The notes: generated by a model not told the origin, from the letters alone. Counted from the first letter of the stretch, positions 45,072 to 55,250 are shown. The stretch is 64,000 bases of DNA from Pseudoalteromonas marina (GCF_000238335.3 NZ_AHCB03000005.1:1867317-1931316); one strand, 5' to 3'. Numbers and translations are program-made.

Positions 45072-46482
45072 ATTTATTAATTCCTAGCTTTCTCATTTTT
45101 GAGCGAAGTGTACTTTCAGGTAACCCTAACTTCAGTGCAGCACCTTTACTTCCCGAAATTTGCCCGTTACACAGTGTTAAAACACGGCTTATATGAAGCC
45201 TTTGCGCCTCATCGAGGGTAAGAGACTCGTCAACATTTTGAGTAGTGTCACCATTGAGTGGTTGATTGAGCTGTAAAACAGATTGTTTGGACAAAATGGC
45301 TTCTCGCTCCAGTACATTTTGCAGCTCTCTTATGTTGCCAGGCCAATCGTAGGCTTGAAGCTTAGTAACTGCTTTTTTACTTAACCCTTTTAACTGCTTC
45401 CCCAAGCGTTTATTTAATTGCTGTATGAGGTTGCTGCATAAGTAAGGAATATCCTCTTTACGCTCTCTCAGGGCCGGTACTTTAATAGGAAATACATTAA
45501 GTCGATAATATAAATCTATTCTAAAACTGCCCTTTTGCACCATTTGCCACAAATCGCGGTTTGTAGCCGCTATAACTCGAATGTTTACACTTAAGGTTTG
45601 GCTACCACCAACCCGCTCAAATTCTTGCTCTTGTAGCACTCTTAATAGCTTACTTTGTGATTCTAGAGGTAATTCGGCTATTTCATCTAAAAAAAGTGTG
45701 CCTTTATCGGCCAGTTCAAATCGGCCTTTACGACGTTCGTTAGCCCCAGTAAAAGCGCCTTTCTCATGCCCAAACAGCTCAGACTCCAATAAGCTCGGTG
45801 TAAAAGCTGCACAATTTACTTTAATAAAGGCATGCTTGCTGCGTTTGCTTAACCTATATAAATTGCGTGCTACTAGCTCTTTACCTGTGCCATTTTCTCC
45901 CAGAATAAGCACGGTAGTGTCGGTTTCACTCACTAATTTGATTTGCTCTAACATGGTTTGGAACACATGGCTTTGCCCTACCAGCCCAGAGTCTTGCCAG
46001 TCCTGATTTAACTCTGCTATTAAATAGCTATTCTCGTCTTTTAACTGCTCACTCAGCTGCTTTATTTTTTTAAGTGCGTTTTGTAAATCATTTTGGGTTT
46101 GTTGCTGCTGCGATATATCACGAAATATAGCAACGGCACCAATAAGTTGATTTTTTCGATACACTGGGGTGGATGTATATTCAACAGCAAACGAGCTACC
46201 GTCTTTGCGCCAAAACACTTCATTGTTAACTTCACGGCGTTTACCATCAAACATGGTACAGTAAATTTGACACTCATCTGCAGGGTAAGGCGTGCCATCG
46301 GCACGAGTATGGTGATGATATTGGTGTATTTTTTTTCCTAGTAGCTCCTCTGTCTTCCACCCTGTCATGCGCTCTGCTGCTGGGTTTACAAATACAGCGT
46401 TTCCAGACAAGTCGAATCCGTAAATTCCCTCACCCACGGCATTAAGTAATAACTTTGGATCGTTTAAAAATTGCTTTATCAT
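45070..46482 (-). CDS. PAS-domain sigma54-dependent transcriptional activator
   Basis: Bacterial enhancer-binding protein of 470 residues. An N-terminal PAS domain (about residues 8-125) contains C71 and C75 in DECQIYC and may sense redox or a ligand. A short coiled coil follows (130-155), then the AAA+ domain with Walker A GENGTGKE (195-202), the sigma54-contact loop GAFTGA (242-247), Walker B GTLFLDEIAE and the arginine-finger region DLYYRLNVFP. A Fis-type helix-turn-helix ends the protein (GSKGAALKLGLPESTLRSKM). No sigma54 promoter is evident nearby, so its target is unknown. ccoG is adjacent but separated by 151 bases. Confidence 0.9.
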   Translation of the reverse strand: MIKQFLNDPKLLLNAVGEGIYGFDLSGNAVFVNPAAERMTGWKTEELLGKKIHQYHHHTRADGTPYPADECQIYCTMFDGKRREVNNEVFWRKDGSSFAVEYTSTPVYRKNQLIGAVAIFRDISQQQQTQNDLQNALKKIKQLSEQLKDENSYLIAELNQDWQDSGLVGQSHVFQTMLEQIKLVSETDTTVLILGENGTGKELVARNLYRLSKRSKHAFIKVNCAAFTPSLLESELFGHEKGAFTGANERRKGRFELADKGTLFLDEIAELPLESQSKLLRVLQEQEFERVGGSQTLSVNIRVIAATNRDLWQMVQKGSFRIDLYYRLNVFPIKVPALRERKEDIPYLCSNLIQQLNKRLGKQLKGLSKKAVTKLQAYDWPGNIRELQNVLEREAILSKQSVLQLNQPLNGDTTQNVDESLTLDEAQRLHISRVLTLCNGQISGSKGAALKLGLPESTLRSKMRKLGINK

Positions 46483-46569
46483 AACTACACCTCGCGAAAT
46501 ATCACGAGCATTATGACAACTTTAACACATTACTGCACCAGTAACTTTGTATCGATATTAGCTCAGCAT

Positions 46570-47874
46570 TTATGCGAAATGACTAAAAAGTGCACGCACA
46601 TCAATTTTTGCCCCCAAACGAGCAGCTATTAAATACAAACCGGCTAGTTTTCGGTGTATAAACAACGCATCGACGGGTGGAGTGTGCCACTGCTGTGATT
46701 GGGCACTAAGTGCAAGCCCAGCATTCTTAATTTTAAGTGCTAACTCACTATGTTTAAAATCAAATTCACCATCATGCCTGAGCGGTTCGCACGCCATTAA
46801 AAACAAGTCAATTACGTTATTTTTATAATTATCCATAATGTCATCTTTAAAATAACCAATTTGCGATGCTGCTTTTAATACGCCCTCTCGGCAATTATTG
46901 CTACCTGCTTTAAATAGTGCCAAATACGCTGAACTCAACTCAGTTGATATTTCTCGCGTTGCACCAAAATCAAATAAAACGATTTTTTGTGTCTCTGTTT
47001 GATAATGAAAATTGGCAAAGTTAGGATCCGTTTGAATGAGTTTAAATTCAAACATTTCTTTAAAAAATAAATTAATAAGCTGCTCAGCAACAAAACTTCG
47101 TTGGCTTTGTGGCTGCTCTGTGATGCTCTCTATGGGTTCAGCATTTACATATTCCATTGTAAGCACTTGCTTCGTACTGTGCGAAGTGTAAACATCAGGC
47201 ACTTTAAAGTGAGTATTACCGTTGAGTGCATTTTTGTAACGTATTAAATAATCTGCTTCTCGCAGGTAATCAGCTTCTGCAAGTAATTGTGCCTTAGCCT
47301 CATTTACAAGGGGTTTAATATCGAGGTCTTTTGGCAATAGGCGAGATAGGGTTAATAGTGTAATCACGTTATCTACGTCGCTCTCAACACTCTTTGCAAT
47401 ACCCGGATACTGAACTTTAACTGCGAGCTTATCGCCATTTTCTTGGTACGCTAAATGCACTTGCCCGATAGAAGCCGCTGCAAAAGGTCTGAGTTCAATA
47501 TGAGAAAAACGAGAAAGCCAGTCGTCTCCCCATTGTTCTTTCAGAACTTCAACCAGCTGCTTATGCGGCATTGGATTTGCGTCAGAGCGCAACAAGGCGA
47601 GTAATTGGGCAAGCTCAGGACTGAGCAAATCACCAGCATCCATAGATAGAAGCTGGCCTAATTTCATTGCTGCTCCGCGTAAGTGGGAGAGCTGCACAGC
47701 AAGTTTTTCAATATTTTTAGGCTGCAGAAGTAAGCGTTTGTTATCCCACCCCTTACCTGTTAGTGCACTTTTAGCGCCATCAACCAGCATATTACCCGCA
47801 ACGCCTGTTGCTAATGAGCCTAATTTTGCAAAACGAGAAAGTCTCGATGTGGGCACGTTACGCGGTGCTGCCAT
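46570..47874 (-). CDS. ABC1/UbiB-family atypical kinase (AarF-like)
   Basis: Atypical protein-kinase-fold protein. The KxGQ motif region appears as LRGAAMKLGQLLSMD (about residues 64-78), followed by AAASIGQVHLA with the A-rich loop replacing the usual P-loop, an invariant lysine in KLAVKVQYPG and the catalytic DPNFANFH and LFDFGATR motifs. Members act in isoprenoid lipid or ubiquinone metabolism, or remain unassigned. At 434 residues it lacks the C-terminal membrane helices of true UbiB and is therefore a paralogue. Position gives no further clue. Confidence 0.85.
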   Translation of the reverse strand: MAAPRNVPTSRLSRFAKLGSLATGVAGNMLVDGAKSALTGKGWDNKRLLLQPKNIEKLAVQLSHLRGAAMKLGQLLSMDAGDLLSPELAQLLALLRSDANPMPHKQLVEVLKEQWGDDWLSRFSHIELRPFAAASIGQVHLAYQENGDKLAVKVQYPGIAKSVESDVDNVITLLTLSRLLPKDLDIKPLVNEAKAQLLAEADYLREADYLIRYKNALNGNTHFKVPDVYTSHSTKQVLTMEYVNAEPIESITEQPQSQRSFVAEQLINLFFKEMFEFKLIQTDPNFANFHYQTETQKIVLFDFGATREISTELSSAYLALFKAGSNNCREGVLKAASQIGYFKDDIMDNYKNNVIDLFLMACEPLRHDGEFDFKHSELALKIKNAGLALSAQSQQWHTPPVDALFIHRKLAGLYLIAARLGAKIDVRALFSHFA

Positions 47875-47955
47875 AATATAATGAACCTAATTAGCTTATA
47901 GTTAGGTTATTTAATACGATTAATTAAGGCAGGCCGATCTGATTAGCCTGGTTAT

Positions 47956-48510
47956 TTATAATTTAGGAACCAGTTTAATTGCACCTTGCGATACTTTCAT
48001 GTCGAGCGGTAATTTGCTCAATAGCATCATTTTAGGATCGTTCATGTTCAGCGTATATACAGGGTTGTTAGCCAAAAAGGTATTGATTACACCCATTGCT
48101 TGATCGTCAAGCGCGCCAATGTTGCCTCTAAAGCCACCAGCATCAACGCTTGAGCCCAGTAGTTTAATATTACGCAAAAACACTGCTTTTTTCTCGCTAT
48201 CGTAAAATGGGCTGCCCTCTATTTGAAGCTTTAAACGAATTGGGTACTTAAGTGCAAAAGCGTTGATCTCTGCGCTAGAGTCAGCGCCAAGTAAAACAAC
48301 ATCACGATTATCTGGCCCTATATCAACACTTAAATCATTAACGTTAAGCTGAACAGGTAATCCCATTAGCTTTACTTTTTCGCTTAATTTTGGCAACTCT
48401 TTAGCTAATACGCTTTCTACTTCAGCATTTGTAAATGAATATACCGATACACCTTGCGTGCTATTACAGGCAGTTAAAAAAAGCGTAGTAATAAGTAATA
48501 AAAATCTCAT
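47956..48510 (-). CDS. DUF1439 lipoprotein (YceB-like)
   Basis: Small lipoprotein of 184 residues. The lipobox LTAC puts the lipidated cysteine at residue 15 (MRFLLLITTLFLTAC). The rest is a beta-rich lipid-binding-type fold (VNDLSVDIGPDNRDVVLLG, LQIEGSPFYDSEKKAVFLRN) as in YceB. The start at 48510 is fixed by AAAGGA upstream; the frame runs 23 codons further without signal features. The biological role is unknown. Confidence 0.8.
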   Translation of the reverse strand: MRFLLLITTLFLTACNSTQGVSVYSFTNAEVESVLAKELPKLSEKVKLMGLPVQLNVNDLSVDIGPDNRDVVLLGADSSAEINAFALKYPIRLKLQIEGSPFYDSEKKAVFLRNIKLLGSSVDAGGFRGNIGALDDQAMGVINTFLANNPVYTLNMNDPKMMLLSKLPLDMKVSQGAIKLVPKL

Positions 48511-48534
48511 GGTAAATCCTTTGTTTGGTTGATA

Positions 48535-48564
48535 CAAAAAGCCGCTATTTAAGCGGCCTTTTAA
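48535..48564 (-). terminator. intrinsic terminator of the DUF349 gene
   Basis: GCCGC (48541-48545) and GCGGC (48553-48557) form a stem with a seven-base loop and a T run on the minus strand, about 35 bases past the stop. Confidence 0.7.
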
Positions 48565-48597
48565 AGTTTTAATCAACATTTAAAGTAATGTTAATGA

Positions 48598-51279
48598 TTA
48601 AGCTGCAAGTGTCGTCTTTAATCGAGCTAGTGTGTCAGGTTCAACTGAACCGTTACTGAGCGCGAGTAACTGTTTTAAATAATAATTTAAATCAGCATGA
48701 TCGCCACGGTGTTTATCATCAAGCATAGCAACTTGCTCTGCCATTCTAAGTGATGCATTTGGCGAACTCACATTTGCTAAAATTTCCATACGCGTTACAA
48801 GTTGCTCTTCGTTAAGCGTTGTTTTTAGCGGTGCTTGATACTGAGCAGGTATTTCTTCATTATTTTGAAGCGCGTTAAGTAAAGCATCTAAGTTAGCCTG
48901 CTCTGATTTAGTGATAAGCAATGACACTTTTTCATCTATGGCTTTAAGCAAAGTAGCCACTTTTGGCGCAAGCGCTCTGAATTGTGCATAACCCTTTACC
49001 TTCGTTTCTAGGTCATGAAGTTGCGCACGTTGTTCAACCGCCTCTAGTACCGCTTCTAATTCAGCAAGCTCTGCAGCGGCTTGCTTGTCTGACTCATTCT
49101 GTTCAAGCTTTTGTTGCTCAAATTCAGTGCTGCGCTTACTGAATGCTTCATCGTTATATTGACGAAACTTTTGCCACAACGCATTTTCAGCTTTCAAGCC
49201 CGCAAAGCCAATTGTTTGCCATTGCTGCTGCATTTGCTTTAACGTCTGGCAAGCACTTGCTAAGTCGTCACTTTGTGATAATTGCTGTGCTTGCTCTACT
49301 AAATCATTTTTAAGCGCAGCATTACCTTTATGAAACGCATTTAATAAACCAAGCACCTGTTGTTGCTCATTTTTATAGCGATCATTTAAAACTCGATATG
49401 TTTTAGGGTCAACTTTTCCTACACTGCGCCATGCTTTATTTAGCTTATTGTATTGGCTTTCAAACTGTTTCCAATCAAAGCCTTCTTCGCTAGTAGGCTC
49501 TGTGCTAAGCGCGTGCATATCAGTAATGATGCTTTCACGTTGCAACTTCGCTGCATTGCGGTTTTTTTCTTGCTCGGCAAAGTAACTACGACAAGGTGCA
49601 AACAACAATTCAATATGTTCGTCAAACTGAACACCTTGTTGTTTTTCTTCATCTGTATCTAAACGGCCAAGCTCATTCCAACGTGTGCGAAACATTTTTA
49701 CTTGTTCTGCACGTTGCTGCGGGTCGGTACATTCTTGCTCAGTTAACGTGGCTACTTCTTGAAGTAACGCAACACGCTTTGGTGCAGCGGCGTATTTTTG
49801 CCAATCTTTTGCGTCAGCAAGCTGCTGCTCTAGCTCTGCTTTAATATTTTCAAGCTGTTGCTGGTAGCGTGCTGTTAATGTATTAAATAGCTCTTCAAAA
49901 CCTTTAAATACACCAAATGCCACATTAAAGCGGCCTTCTTCAATTAAGCGCTTAACATCACGAGCTTTTCGCTTTGCTTGGCTTTGATTTTTTTCAAGCG
50001 GTTTAACTAACTCATTCATTGGTACTAAAAACTGCTTTTTATGCGCGTTTAACTCAGTTTTAAACTTGCCTTGCAGTGCGCTATCAAGCATAGCTATATG
50101 CCCACGCGCTTCTTTAAACGCTTGATTAAACGCTGACAGAATATCGTCATATTGCTCAATGCTTTGCGCTGGTTCAATTTTTTGTAAGGCGGTCAATGCC
50201 TCTTTATATTGCGCAATTACCGTTGTTAGTTCGGGTAATTTAGCCACTTGTGAAAATAAAGTCTCAAGCCTTGTGATTACCGCTTTAAACTGTCCGTTAT
50301 TTTCAAGCTCAGTCTCTGCGATCGCTTGTTTTGCTTGGGCTACTTTAGCGTCAAGCCAATCTTGTTGAATTTGCTCTGGGGTTTCTAAACCTAATTGAAG
50401 CGCATTTTCAATTTCATCACTTAATGCTTCAAGCGTTGCTAATGCCAATAACTGACGCTGTTTTAATGCTAAGCGTTGCTGTTCTTTATCGTGCTCAGCT
50501 TTAAGTTGCGCTATGTGCGTATCAAGCTTGCTGGTAATAGCTATGTACTTTTCATCTAGCGATTTTATACGCTCTGCTGATAACCATTTAAGCTCTAATG
50601 CTTGCCATTGAGCCATTAATTCAGCAGCTTGTGGGTTTACCAACGCAAAGTCTGTTTTATCACGTAACGCATTAAGTTTTGCTAAAATAACGCGCGTTGA
50701 ATTTTCAACTTCTTGTGGCATTACTTTGGTCAGACGCTCATTTTCAATATGCGTATCAAGGGTGCTTTTCGCCTCCCCTTTAGCATGTTTAGCAAGTGGT
50801 TTGGTAAGCTGGTGGTTAATAACTAACTCCACTAGCTGCTTTTGTAGTTCTTCACTGCCTTCTTTAAAAGCTTTTTCTACTAATTTTGGGTTTGCTAAAC
50901 GCTTAAGTAATTTAACGCGAACTTTTAGTTCTTTCTCTGCAAACGCTAGTTTTTCTAATGTTTTTACAGGTGCAAAGCGTTCTATATATTCACTTTTAAT
51001 TTGCGGTGTTAGTGTGCTTTCACTGTTTAAAACCGCGTTAGATATTTGCTGCTCAGCTATATCCTTCAACGCTTGGTCTTGCTTATAGGCTTTCCACCAA
51101 AGTGGTAAATCATTTACCTTTTGAAGCGCTTTTCGGCGTATTTCTGCAGAGCTGTCTTCTAATGCAAGTGTATTTAAAATACTTGCATCGCGCTGCGTAT
51201 CTAGCTTTTCAATTGCATCAAGACGTACCTGTTGCTTAGGGTGTTTCCATTTTGGCGTAAAAAGGTGCTTAAAGATCAT
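48598..51279 (-). CDS. DUF349-domain protein, large coiled-coil
   Basis: About 893 residues, mostly alpha-helical coiled coil. The N-terminal ~180 residues resemble HEAT-like helical repeats (VRLDAIEKLD, AEIRRKALQKV). At least three DUF349 repeats occupy the C-terminal half (for example WNELGRLDTDEEKQ, WRSVGKVDPKTYRVLNDRY and WQTIGFAGLKAENALWQKF). The function of the family is unclear. ATG 51279 lies inside the end of the YeaC gene; a GTG two codons upstream (51285) is equally close to an AGG, so the start is uncertain by two codons. Translational coupling with yeaC is likely. Confidence 0.85.
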   Translation of the reverse strand: MIFKHLFTPKWKHPKQQVRLDAIEKLDTQRDASILNTLALEDSSAEIRRKALQKVNDLPLWWKAYKQDQALKDIAEQQISNAVLNSESTLTPQIKSEYIERFAPVKTLEKLAFAEKELKVRVKLLKRLANPKLVEKAFKEGSEELQKQLVELVINHQLTKPLAKHAKGEAKSTLDTHIENERLTKVMPQEVENSTRVILAKLNALRDKTDFALVNPQAAELMAQWQALELKWLSAERIKSLDEKYIAITSKLDTHIAQLKAEHDKEQQRLALKQRQLLALATLEALSDEIENALQLGLETPEQIQQDWLDAKVAQAKQAIAETELENNGQFKAVITRLETLFSQVAKLPELTTVIAQYKEALTALQKIEPAQSIEQYDDILSAFNQAFKEARGHIAMLDSALQGKFKTELNAHKKQFLVPMNELVKPLEKNQSQAKRKARDVKRLIEEGRFNVAFGVFKGFEELFNTLTARYQQQLENIKAELEQQLADAKDWQKYAAAPKRVALLQEVATLTEQECTDPQQRAEQVKMFRTRWNELGRLDTDEEKQQGVQFDEHIELLFAPCRSYFAEQEKNRNAAKLQRESIITDMHALSTEPTSEEGFDWKQFESQYNKLNKAWRSVGKVDPKTYRVLNDRYKNEQQQVLGLLNAFHKGNAALKNDLVEQAQQLSQSDDLASACQTLKQMQQQWQTIGFAGLKAENALWQKFRQYNDEAFSKRSTEFEQQKLEQNESDKQAAAELAELEAVLEAVEQRAQLHDLETKVKGYAQFRALAPKVATLLKAIDEKVSLLITKSEQANLDALLNALQNNEEIPAQYQAPLKTTLNEEQLVTRMEILANVSSPNASLRMAEQVAMLDDKHRGDHADLNYYLKQLLALSNGSVEPDTLARLKTTLAA

Positions 51280-51550
51280 GTTCACTAAACCTAGCTATTT
51301 CGTTGTCTGATTTGAATTCTTTTTGTAGTTGCGCTTTTGTCTTTTGGATCATTTCACCATTAGCACCAATCGTAAATTGCTCGTTCGATTGAGCCACCTT
51401 TGCTTGATACAACATAACCAACTGCACTGTTTGTTGCTTTTGCTCATCTGATAACACAGTGCCATCTGGCCATTTGCCAGTGGATGCACCATATTGCAGG
51501 CGTTCAAATAATTCTGGAGTAATATTTTCTACGAGTTTATCGATATTCAT
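51269..51550 (-). CDS. yeaC: YeaC family protein (DUF1315)
   Basis: Small conserved cytoplasmic protein of 93 residues: MNIDKLVENITPELFERLQYG, WPDGTVLSDEQKQQTVQLVML and a basic helical end. This matches the DUF1315/YeaC pattern. Its stop overlaps the start of the DUF349 gene, and it begins 1 base after the zinc-ribbon gene, so the three form an operon. Function unknown. Confidence 0.82.
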   Translation of the reverse strand: MNIDKLVENITPELFERLQYGASTGKWPDGTVLSDEQKQQTVQLVMLYQAKVAQSNEQFTIGANGEMIQKTKAQLQKEFKSDNEIARFSEHDL

Positions 51551-51551
51551 G

Positions 51552-51878
51552 TCATCTTTTCTTTTTAAGAGTCACTAAAATAATACGGTTAATAAGATAC
51601 CAAATGCACCCTACGCCAATGGCGATGGTGTAAGCATACCACTCAAGGGTTTCTTTTTGCGGTTGTAAAAAATATAAACAGAAAAAACCACCCAAAAATA
51701 AAATAAGTGCTAGGAAAGAGTGATTTATAAACATCTGCTTTTTTTTAATTTGCTGTTCGCGCTGAAGTTGTTGAACCTGCTCGTCATTTAGCTCTGAAAT
51801 GTTACTTTCGCAATGTGGACATTGCTTGTATTTATCTGAAATTGATTTTGCACATTTTGGGCAACGAATAATCGCCAT
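51552..51878 (-). CDS. zinc-ribbon membrane protein, 108 residues
   Basis: An N-terminal zinc ribbon (CPKCAKSISDKYKQCPHC) is followed by a charged linker and two C-terminal membrane helices (FLALILFLGGFFCLYFL and YAYTIAIGVGCIWYLI). The start at 51878 is chosen because GGAGAG lies six bases upstream; the frame extends seven codons further. It is the first gene of a zinc-ribbon / yeaC / DUF349 transcript and sits immediately after the symporter terminator. Role unknown. Confidence 0.7.
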   Translation of the reverse strand: MAIIRCPKCAKSISDKYKQCPHCESNISELNDEQVQQLQREQQIKKKQMFINHSFLALILFLGGFFCLYFLQPQKETLEWYAYTIAIGVGCIWYLINRIILVTLKKKR

Positions 51879-51899
51879 ACATCTCTCCATACTACGCAT

Positions 51900-51925
51900 A
51901 AAAAAAGCGCCTTGCGGCGCCTTTA
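51900..51925 (-). terminator. intrinsic terminator of the symporter gene
   Basis: GCGCC (51907-51911) and GGCGC (51916-51920) with a TTGC loop, followed by a T run on the minus strand. It separates agcS from the downstream operon. Confidence 0.7.
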
Positions 51926-52048
51926 TTGTACTTGTTTTATTTGTTGTTGTCTTTTTTGAATTTAAAGCAATAACAGATAATGTAACTTTCTTTTTATTGG
52001 TTTAAACCCGTTTAGCCAATCAAACTTGCAAATACACTGTGTATTAAA

Positions 52049-53551
52049 TTACTCAGGATCTTTAGATTGTTTTTCAAGGCGTTTTTCCCAGAAAGTAGCG
52101 TTTTTTATACCTAACTTAATTGGGTCAAAGGTAATTTTACCGCCTTTTTTCTTTTGCTCTTCGTAATCGCTTAAACATAACAGTGCCGGTTTTGCGACAA
52201 AGAAAATAGCTAAAATGCCTAAGATGTTGATCCACGCCATTAAGCCTACACCTATGTCACCAATGCTCCAAATATACCCAGAGCTATTAACCATTCCATA
52301 CGCCACCATAAACATGATCACAAACTTCACAATAACCAGTGGAATACTTCCTTTAAAGTAACGATTTAAGTAAGCAATGTTTGTTTCTGCAATGAAGTAG
52401 TAAGCTAAAATAGTAGTGAACGCAAAGAAGAATAACGCAATACCTACAAATGCCTCACCAAAACCGCCAAATACACTAAACAAAGCCATTTGCGTAAATG
52501 CTGCAGAGCCTACTTCAGTTGCTGCATCAACATTTTGTACAATAAATTGACCAGCTGGTAGCTCGCCAACAATGTTGTATTGTTGTGTTAACAAAATCAT
52601 TAGTGCGGTTGCAGTACATACGAAGATGGTATCTACGTACACTGAAAAAGCCTGAACTAAACCTTGTTGCGCTGGGTGGTCTACTTCTGCCGCAGACGCT
52701 GCATGAGGACCTGTACCTTGACCCGCTTCATTTGAATATATTCCGCGTTTTACACCCCAGCCAATTGCAGCTCCAAATCCGGCTTGAGCTGTAAAGGCGT
52801 CGCTTATTATCATAGCAAAAATATCAGGCACTCTATCGATGTGTAAAAAAACTACGATTAAGGCAAGCACGATGTAGCCCAAAGCCATAAATGGCACAAC
52901 AATTTGAGTAAAGTTGGCAATACGTTTTATACCACCAAAAATGATAAATGCTAAAACGATAAGAATAATAGCCAGCGCAACTAGCTTAAAGCTACCTACA
53001 TCGCCAAAGCTGGTCGACACCATAGTACCGTCGCCAAATACTTGAGTAAATGCGTTACCCACCGCATTTGCTTGTACACCGGGTAGGAAAACACCACACG
53101 CAACAACGGCAGAAATAGCAAATAAGATAGCTAACCATTTTTGTTTTAAACAACGGTCAAAGTAATACGCTGGACCACCACGGTATTGACCGTTTTCTTC
53201 TTCTTTATAAATTTGACCAAGCGTTGATTCAGCGAAGGCTGTACTTGCACCTAAAAATGCAACAACCCACATCCAGAAAATAGCCCCTGGGCCACCAAAA
53301 CCGATAGCAGCAGCAACACCAGCAATGTTACCAACACCGACTCGCCCCGATAGAGACACTGCAAGTGCTTGAAAAGAAGAAATACCTTTTTCAGATGTGT
53401 TAGGACTAAAAAGTAATTTACACATTTCTTTAAAATGTCTGACTTGGGCAAATCGAGTTAATACAGAATAAAACAAGCCCGCGCCAAGGCATAAGTAAAT
53501 AAGGGCATTACTCCAAACAACATCATTAACAGCGCTTACAAAAGCTTCCAT
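52049..53551 (-). CDS. sodium/alanine (glycine) symporter, AgcS family
   Basis: Inner-membrane Na+-coupled amino acid symporter of 500 residues with about 11 helices. Signature stretches are FQALAVSLSGRVGVGNIAGVA (about residues 60-80), GPGAIFWMWVVAFLGASTAFAE and the central GVKRGIYSNEAGQGTGPHAAS segment, which supplies substrate contacts in this family. The C-terminus is charged and cytoplasmic. It is monocistronic with a terminator. Alanine is the typical substrate, glycine also being possible. Confidence 0.92.
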   Translation of the reverse strand: MEAFVSAVNDVVWSNALIYLCLGAGLFYSVLTRFAQVRHFKEMCKLLFSPNTSEKGISSFQALAVSLSGRVGVGNIAGVAAAIGFGGPGAIFWMWVVAFLGASTAFAESTLGQIYKEEENGQYRGGPAYYFDRCLKQKWLAILFAISAVVACGVFLPGVQANAVGNAFTQVFGDGTMVSTSFGDVGSFKLVALAIILIVLAFIIFGGIKRIANFTQIVVPFMALGYIVLALIVVFLHIDRVPDIFAMIISDAFTAQAGFGAAIGWGVKRGIYSNEAGQGTGPHAASAAEVDHPAQQGLVQAFSVYVDTIFVCTATALMILLTQQYNIVGELPAGQFIVQNVDAATEVGSAAFTQMALFSVFGGFGEAFVGIALFFFAFTTILAYYFIAETNIAYLNRYFKGSIPLVIVKFVIMFMVAYGMVNSSGYIWSIGDIGVGLMAWINILGILAIFFVAKPALLCLSDYEEQKKKGGKITFDPIKLGIKNATFWEKRLEKQSKDPE

Positions 53552-53888
53552 GGATATCCTCTATAGTTATATTTTTTATTATGAATTACGAGACTCTGTT
53601 TTAGCTACTCAGAATGCGCGACACAAAACGATTAAAAATCGGGCTTAAATATGCCTACCTTTAATTCGATTGTTATTGATATTAACTTAAGTGAGCTAAC
53701 TTTGTTAACACTTAATTTTCATATTTACAGATAAAACGTGCGCTTCGACGTATTATTTGAGGGTTATTTAACCAGTATTTGGTTTGTATGAATATGATAG
53801 AGGTTTATAGAAAGTAATTTAAATAGACTTCTGATTGAAGGGGTTTATAAAACGATTTTATATATTAATTAATTTTAAGTTTGTGTAT
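53552..53888. other. intergenic region upstream of the symporter
   Basis: AT-rich spacer of about 340 bases that must hold the symporter promoter. I see no ORF, no clear -35/-10 pair and no repeat. Confidence 0.5.
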
Positions 53889-53920
53889 AAAAAAGGCATC
53901 AATAATTGATGCCTTTTTTC
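53889..53920. terminator. bidirectional intrinsic terminator
   Basis: GGCATCAA (53895-53902) and TTGATGCC (53906-53913), with A and T runs on both sides. It lies just after the stop of the M14 peptidase gene (minus strand). Confidence 0.85.
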
Positions 53921-53926
53921 AATACT

Positions 53927-55054
53927 CTATCTTAGCGTATCTACCACATTAACAATGGCTGCTAACGTGTCTTGACCAAACTGGTACGAGCGACGATCTG
54001 ACCAGCCGTAATCAGGATCTGGTAAATCGTTATTGTCTTTAAATGGCATTTCAATCGTATATGTAAGCGCTTTAAACTCTTCAGCCGTTGCCGACGATGC
54101 AACGGTTAATAGAGCTTGGCCTGGCTCATCTTTCGGGTAACCGTGTTCGTCTTGAAACTCTGGTGTTATTGTTAATAACGCCGCTTTAAAGCTGTCTTCT
54201 AAATTTTTAAGTCGCTCATCGTAACTTGGAATACCTTCGCTACCAGCAACAAAGTTATAAGGAATGGCTTCATCACCGTGAATATCAAGGTGCATATCTA
54301 AGCCTGTTTCGCGCATTTTATTTAGGACTAAATACACTTCAGGGCTATTTTCCATACTAGGTGTTTGCCATTCGCGATTTAAGTTAACACCTTTAGCATT
54401 AGTACGTAAATGACCACGTACACTGCCGTCTGGGTTCATATTTGGCACGATGTAAAATACAGCCTTTGATAACAATGCGGCAGCATGTGGGTCTTCATCA
54501 TCAAGTAACTTATGGAGTAATCCCTCTACAAACCACTCTGCCATAGTTTCACCTGGATGCTGGCGTGCTGTTACCCAAATTACTTTTTTATCTTCGCTTG
54601 GCTCGCCAATTTTTAATACGCTCATATCGCGCCCATCAAGTGTTTCACCCAATGTTTGAAGTTGGCAAGCACCTTGCGTTTGCGCCCACGACAATAAATC
54701 TAAATGGCGGTCATAGCTATATGGTGCGAAGTAAGCAAAATAAACACTGCCGCACTCTGGCTCTATTTCAAAACTTAGCGTGCCATTTTCATAGTTTGAT
54801 GGAACACGAAACCATGTTTGGCGATCGTAAGATGCGACTGCTTGATAGCCTTCCCACCCATCTGGGTATGCTGATTTTTCAAGCTGATTAATATTAAGCT
54901 TATGTAATTGGTAAGGCGTTGTTTCTAATCGAAAGTGAAACCACTGATAAAATTCAGAGTTGTGGTCGTTATTAATCTCTAATTGAATATTAAGCGGATC
55001 GGTTACATCAATTACCTTGATATTACCACTGTCGAAATTACTACTGATTTTCAT
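53927..55054 (-). CDS. M14 carboxypeptidase, cytosolic carboxypeptidase (Nna1)-like
   Basis: Zinc carboxypeptidase of 375 residues. An N-terminal beta-sandwich domain (about 1-120, ending EIEPECGSVYFAYFAPYSY) precedes the catalytic domain. This arrangement, together with ARQHPGETMAEW (His and Glu ligands, about residues 168-179), NPDGSVRGHLRTN, VNLNREW and MHLDIHGDE (third His), marks the bacterial relatives of cytosolic carboxypeptidases. No signal peptide, so it is cytoplasmic. The physiological substrate in bacteria is not established. Confidence 0.87.
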   Translation of the reverse strand: MKISSNFDSGNIKVIDVTDPLNIQLEINNDHNSEFYQWFHFRLETTPYQLHKLNINQLEKSAYPDGWEGYQAVASYDRQTWFRVPSNYENGTLSFEIEPECGSVYFAYFAPYSYDRHLDLLSWAQTQGACQLQTLGETLDGRDMSVLKIGEPSEDKKVIWVTARQHPGETMAEWFVEGLLHKLLDDEDPHAAALLSKAVFYIVPNMNPDGSVRGHLRTNAKGVNLNREWQTPSMENSPEVYLVLNKMRETGLDMHLDIHGDEAIPYNFVAGSEGIPSYDERLKNLEDSFKAALLTITPEFQDEHGYPKDEPGQALLTVASSATAEEFKALTYTIEMPFKDNNDLPDPDYGWSDRRSYQFGQDTLAAIVNVVDTLR

Positions 55055-55222
55055 GAAAAAACCTTTAATTTGAATAAGCCCATCTGCATTTTAACTCGCA
55101 GAACTAACACCACGAATAATACTACTCGCAGTAAATACAGTGTATTTTATAACTGTAACACGCACTGTATTGGAATAAGCAAAGCGTAGCACAAGGCATA
55201 CACTTTAAAAATGATTGCACAT

Positions 55223-55250
55223 TAAAAAAGCCAGCTAAACGCTGGCTTTT
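55223..55250 (-). terminator. intrinsic terminator of gapdh
   Basis: GCCAGC (55230-55235) and GCTGGC (55241-55246) with a TAAAC loop and a T run on the minus strand. Confidence 0.82.
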